DNA of 6,499 nt from Sphingomonadales bacterium (lineage in GTDB: Bacteria > Pseudomonadota > Alphaproteobacteria > Sphingomonadales > Sphingomonadaceae). Position numbers and translations under genes: made by a program. The stretch spans positions 1-6,499 of the forward strand of contig JAFKLV010000104.1 in the NCBI GenBank assembly GCA_017304125.1. Direction: 5' to 3'. Every line of letters begins with the position of its first letter. Positions within the stretch are counted from its first letter, which is position 1. Shown here piece after piece: positions 5,208-6,499 of this stretch. The notes beneath the pieces are model-generated. The model did no database searches. It was not told the DNA's origin and saw only the letters and a list, made by a program, of their open reading frames with translations.

Positions 5208-6499
5208 TTATTTCCCCGTCACCGGCGTCCCGCAGGCCTGGAACAGCGCCACCGTGTCGGTGAGCCGCGCCGCGGTCGCCTGAATGCGCTGCACCGCCGC
5301 CTGCGACGCCGCCGAGGAGGCGTTGAGCAGCGCGAAACTGCCGACCGCGCCAAGCTCCATCTGCCGCCGCGTCATCGCCAGCGTGCGGCTGGCGGCAGCG
5401 TCGGCGCGGGTCGCCGCGTCGAGCGCCGCCGCGTCGGTGCGCAGCCCCGACAGCGCATCGTCGACATCGAGGAACGCCTGCAGCGCCGCCGCGCGATATT
5501 GCGCCTTGGCTGCGTCGAGCGCGGCGTCGGCAGCATGCTTCTGGTAGAGCAACTGGCCCGAGTGGAACAGCGGCTGGGTCACCCCGCCGATCAGCGAGAA
5601 GAACGGATTGCCGCTGGCGAACATGTCCGCGAAATGCGTCGCCGAGCCCCCGGCCTGCCCGCTGAGCGTGATCGAGGGCAGTCGCGCCGCCATCGCTGCG
5701 CCGACATCCGCCGCCGCCCCGCGCATCTGCGCTGCCGCCGCCTGCACGTCCGGCCGGTGCGCGACGATATCGGACGGCAGCGCGACCGGCAGATCGCCCG
5801 GCAGCTGCAATTCCGTCATCGCCGGCAGCGCCGGGAGCGGCGAGCCGGCCGGTTTGCCGAGCAGCGAGAGGATCAATCCCGCCTGATGATCGCGCTGCCG
5901 CTCCAGCGGCGGGAGCGCCGCCTCGGCATTGGCGAGCACAGTCTGTTGCGCGGTGACGTCGGACAGCCCGACATCGCCGAGCACGCGGCGCCGCTCGAGC
6001 ATATCGACCAGCGCGCGGTTATCGGCGATCGCCTTGCGCGTCGCGCCGACCTGCGCATCGAGCGCGGCATATTGGATCGCGGCCTGCACCAGATTGGAGA
6101 CCGCGGTGATCCGCGCCGCATCGAGCCGGTGCGCCGCCACCTCGGCCGCCGCGCGCGCGGAGCGCACATGATTGCGCCCCTCGCCGAACAGATCGAGCGG
6201 ATAGGCCACCGTCACCTGCGCGGTATGCAGCGTGTAGAGATTGACCGACTGGTCGGCGAGCGGGGTCTGCAATGCGTTGGAGACGCGCGCGCGCTGCACC
6301 TGATAGTTGAGATCGGCCTGTGGCCCCTGCCCGCCCGCGGTGGCGCGGGCCTGCTCCTGCGCCTGACGCAGATTCGCCTCCGCGGTGGCCAGATCCTCAT
6401 TATGCGCCAGCGCGGCCTCGACCAAAGCATCGAGCTTCGCGCTGCCGAACGCGCGCCACCATTGGGCGAGCGGCGGCGCGCCGACATCGATCTGCTGCG
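5208..6499 (-). CDS. RND-type efflux outer-membrane protein, NodT/OprM family (5' end outside window)
   Basis: The visible 429 residues are the bulk of an outer-membrane factor: the trimeric barrel and periplasmic tunnel that passes drugs, metals or other compounds out of the cell with an RND pump and an adaptor. Seen: WWRAFGSAKLDALVEAALAH at the start of the mature domain, then the first coiled-coil repeat. SLLGKPAG and LPSDIVAHRPDVQAAAAQMR follow, then ARLPSITLSGQAGG opening the second repeat, VTQPLFHSGQL, and a final helix ending VALFQACG. Two OEP repeats are present. The signal peptide and any lipid-anchoring Cys lie beyond the right edge, and family length suggests about 40-60 residues are missing. 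A TTG at 6425 could look like a start, but homologous sequence continues upstream of it. The stop codon abuts that of the convergent regulator. Confidence 0.93.
   Translation of the reverse strand, partial: QQIDVGAPPLAQWWRAFGSAKLDALVEAALAHNEDLATAEANLRQAQEQARATAGGQGPQADLNYQVQRARVSNALQTPLADQSVNLYTLHTAQVTVAYPLDLFGEGRNHVRSARAAAEVAAHRLDAARITAVSNLVQAAIQYAALDAQVGATRKAIADNRALVDMLERRRVLGDVGLSDVTAQQTVLANAEAALPPLERQRDHQAGLILSLLGKPAGSPLPALPAMTELQLPGDLPVALPSDIVAHRPDVQAAAAQMRGAAADVGAAMAARLPSITLSGQAGGSATHFADMFASGNPFFSLIGGVTQPLFHSGQLLYQKHAADAALDAAKAQYRAAALQAFLDVDDALSGLRTDAAALDAATRADAAASRTLAMTRRQMELGAVGSFALLNASSAASQAAVQRIQATAARLTDTVALFQACGTPVTGK

Noticed and set aside
6212..6487. Minus-strand 91-codon frame inside the efflux gene
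   Set aside because: It is an out-of-frame, Arg/Ser-rich shadow of a clear outer-membrane factor.

Overview
The window is high-GC chromosomal DNA with strong G/C bias in third codon positions. It looks like a sphingomonad-type alphaproteobacterium (Sphingomonas or a close relative). The main pointers are a protein ending in the PEPxxWAMMI...GFGLVGAAMRRR sorting signal, a divergent isoaspartate methyltransferase-like protein, a SulP transporter and a NodT/OprM-type outer-membrane efflux protein. This placement is inferred from gene content. I see no phage, insertion sequence, CRISPR array or origin.

Left part (1-1500). The 5' portion of a methyltransferase gene related to protein-L-isoaspartate O-methyltransferase leaves the window on the left (minus strand). 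A 13-bp palindrome lies just upstream of its start. A complete tRNA-Cys(GCA) gene with encoded CCA follows on the plus strand, preceded by a perfect TTGACA -35 box. Next is a minus-strand gene for a small secreted protein with His, Met and two Cys residues. Its best promoter candidate lies about 200 bases upstream and would give a long leader. A strong minus-strand intrinsic terminator at about 1470-1500 belongs to the next gene.

Middle part (1525-3870). A minus-strand gene encodes a 176-residue exported PEP-CTERM protein, presumably sorted by an exosortase encoded elsewhere. A stable hairpin lies in its leader. Diverging from it is a SulP-family anion transporter with a C-terminal STAS domain.

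Right part (3871-6499). Downstream of SulP in the same direction come a ParB-like nuclease-fold protein (11-base gap) and an OmpR/PhoB-type response regulator (42-base gap). The three may form an operon. No histidine kinase is visible. The regulator gene ends exactly where the convergent gene for an RND-type outer-membrane efflux protein ends, with no base between the two stop codons. That gene's 5' end lies beyond the right edge.

I did not find a clearly new multi-gene system. The parts that deserve a second look are the SulP/ParB-like/response-regulator cluster, the altered motif in the methyltransferase, the TM1 Gln-to-Glu change in SulP, the His/Met secreted protein with its long leader, and several structured leaders and palindromes.
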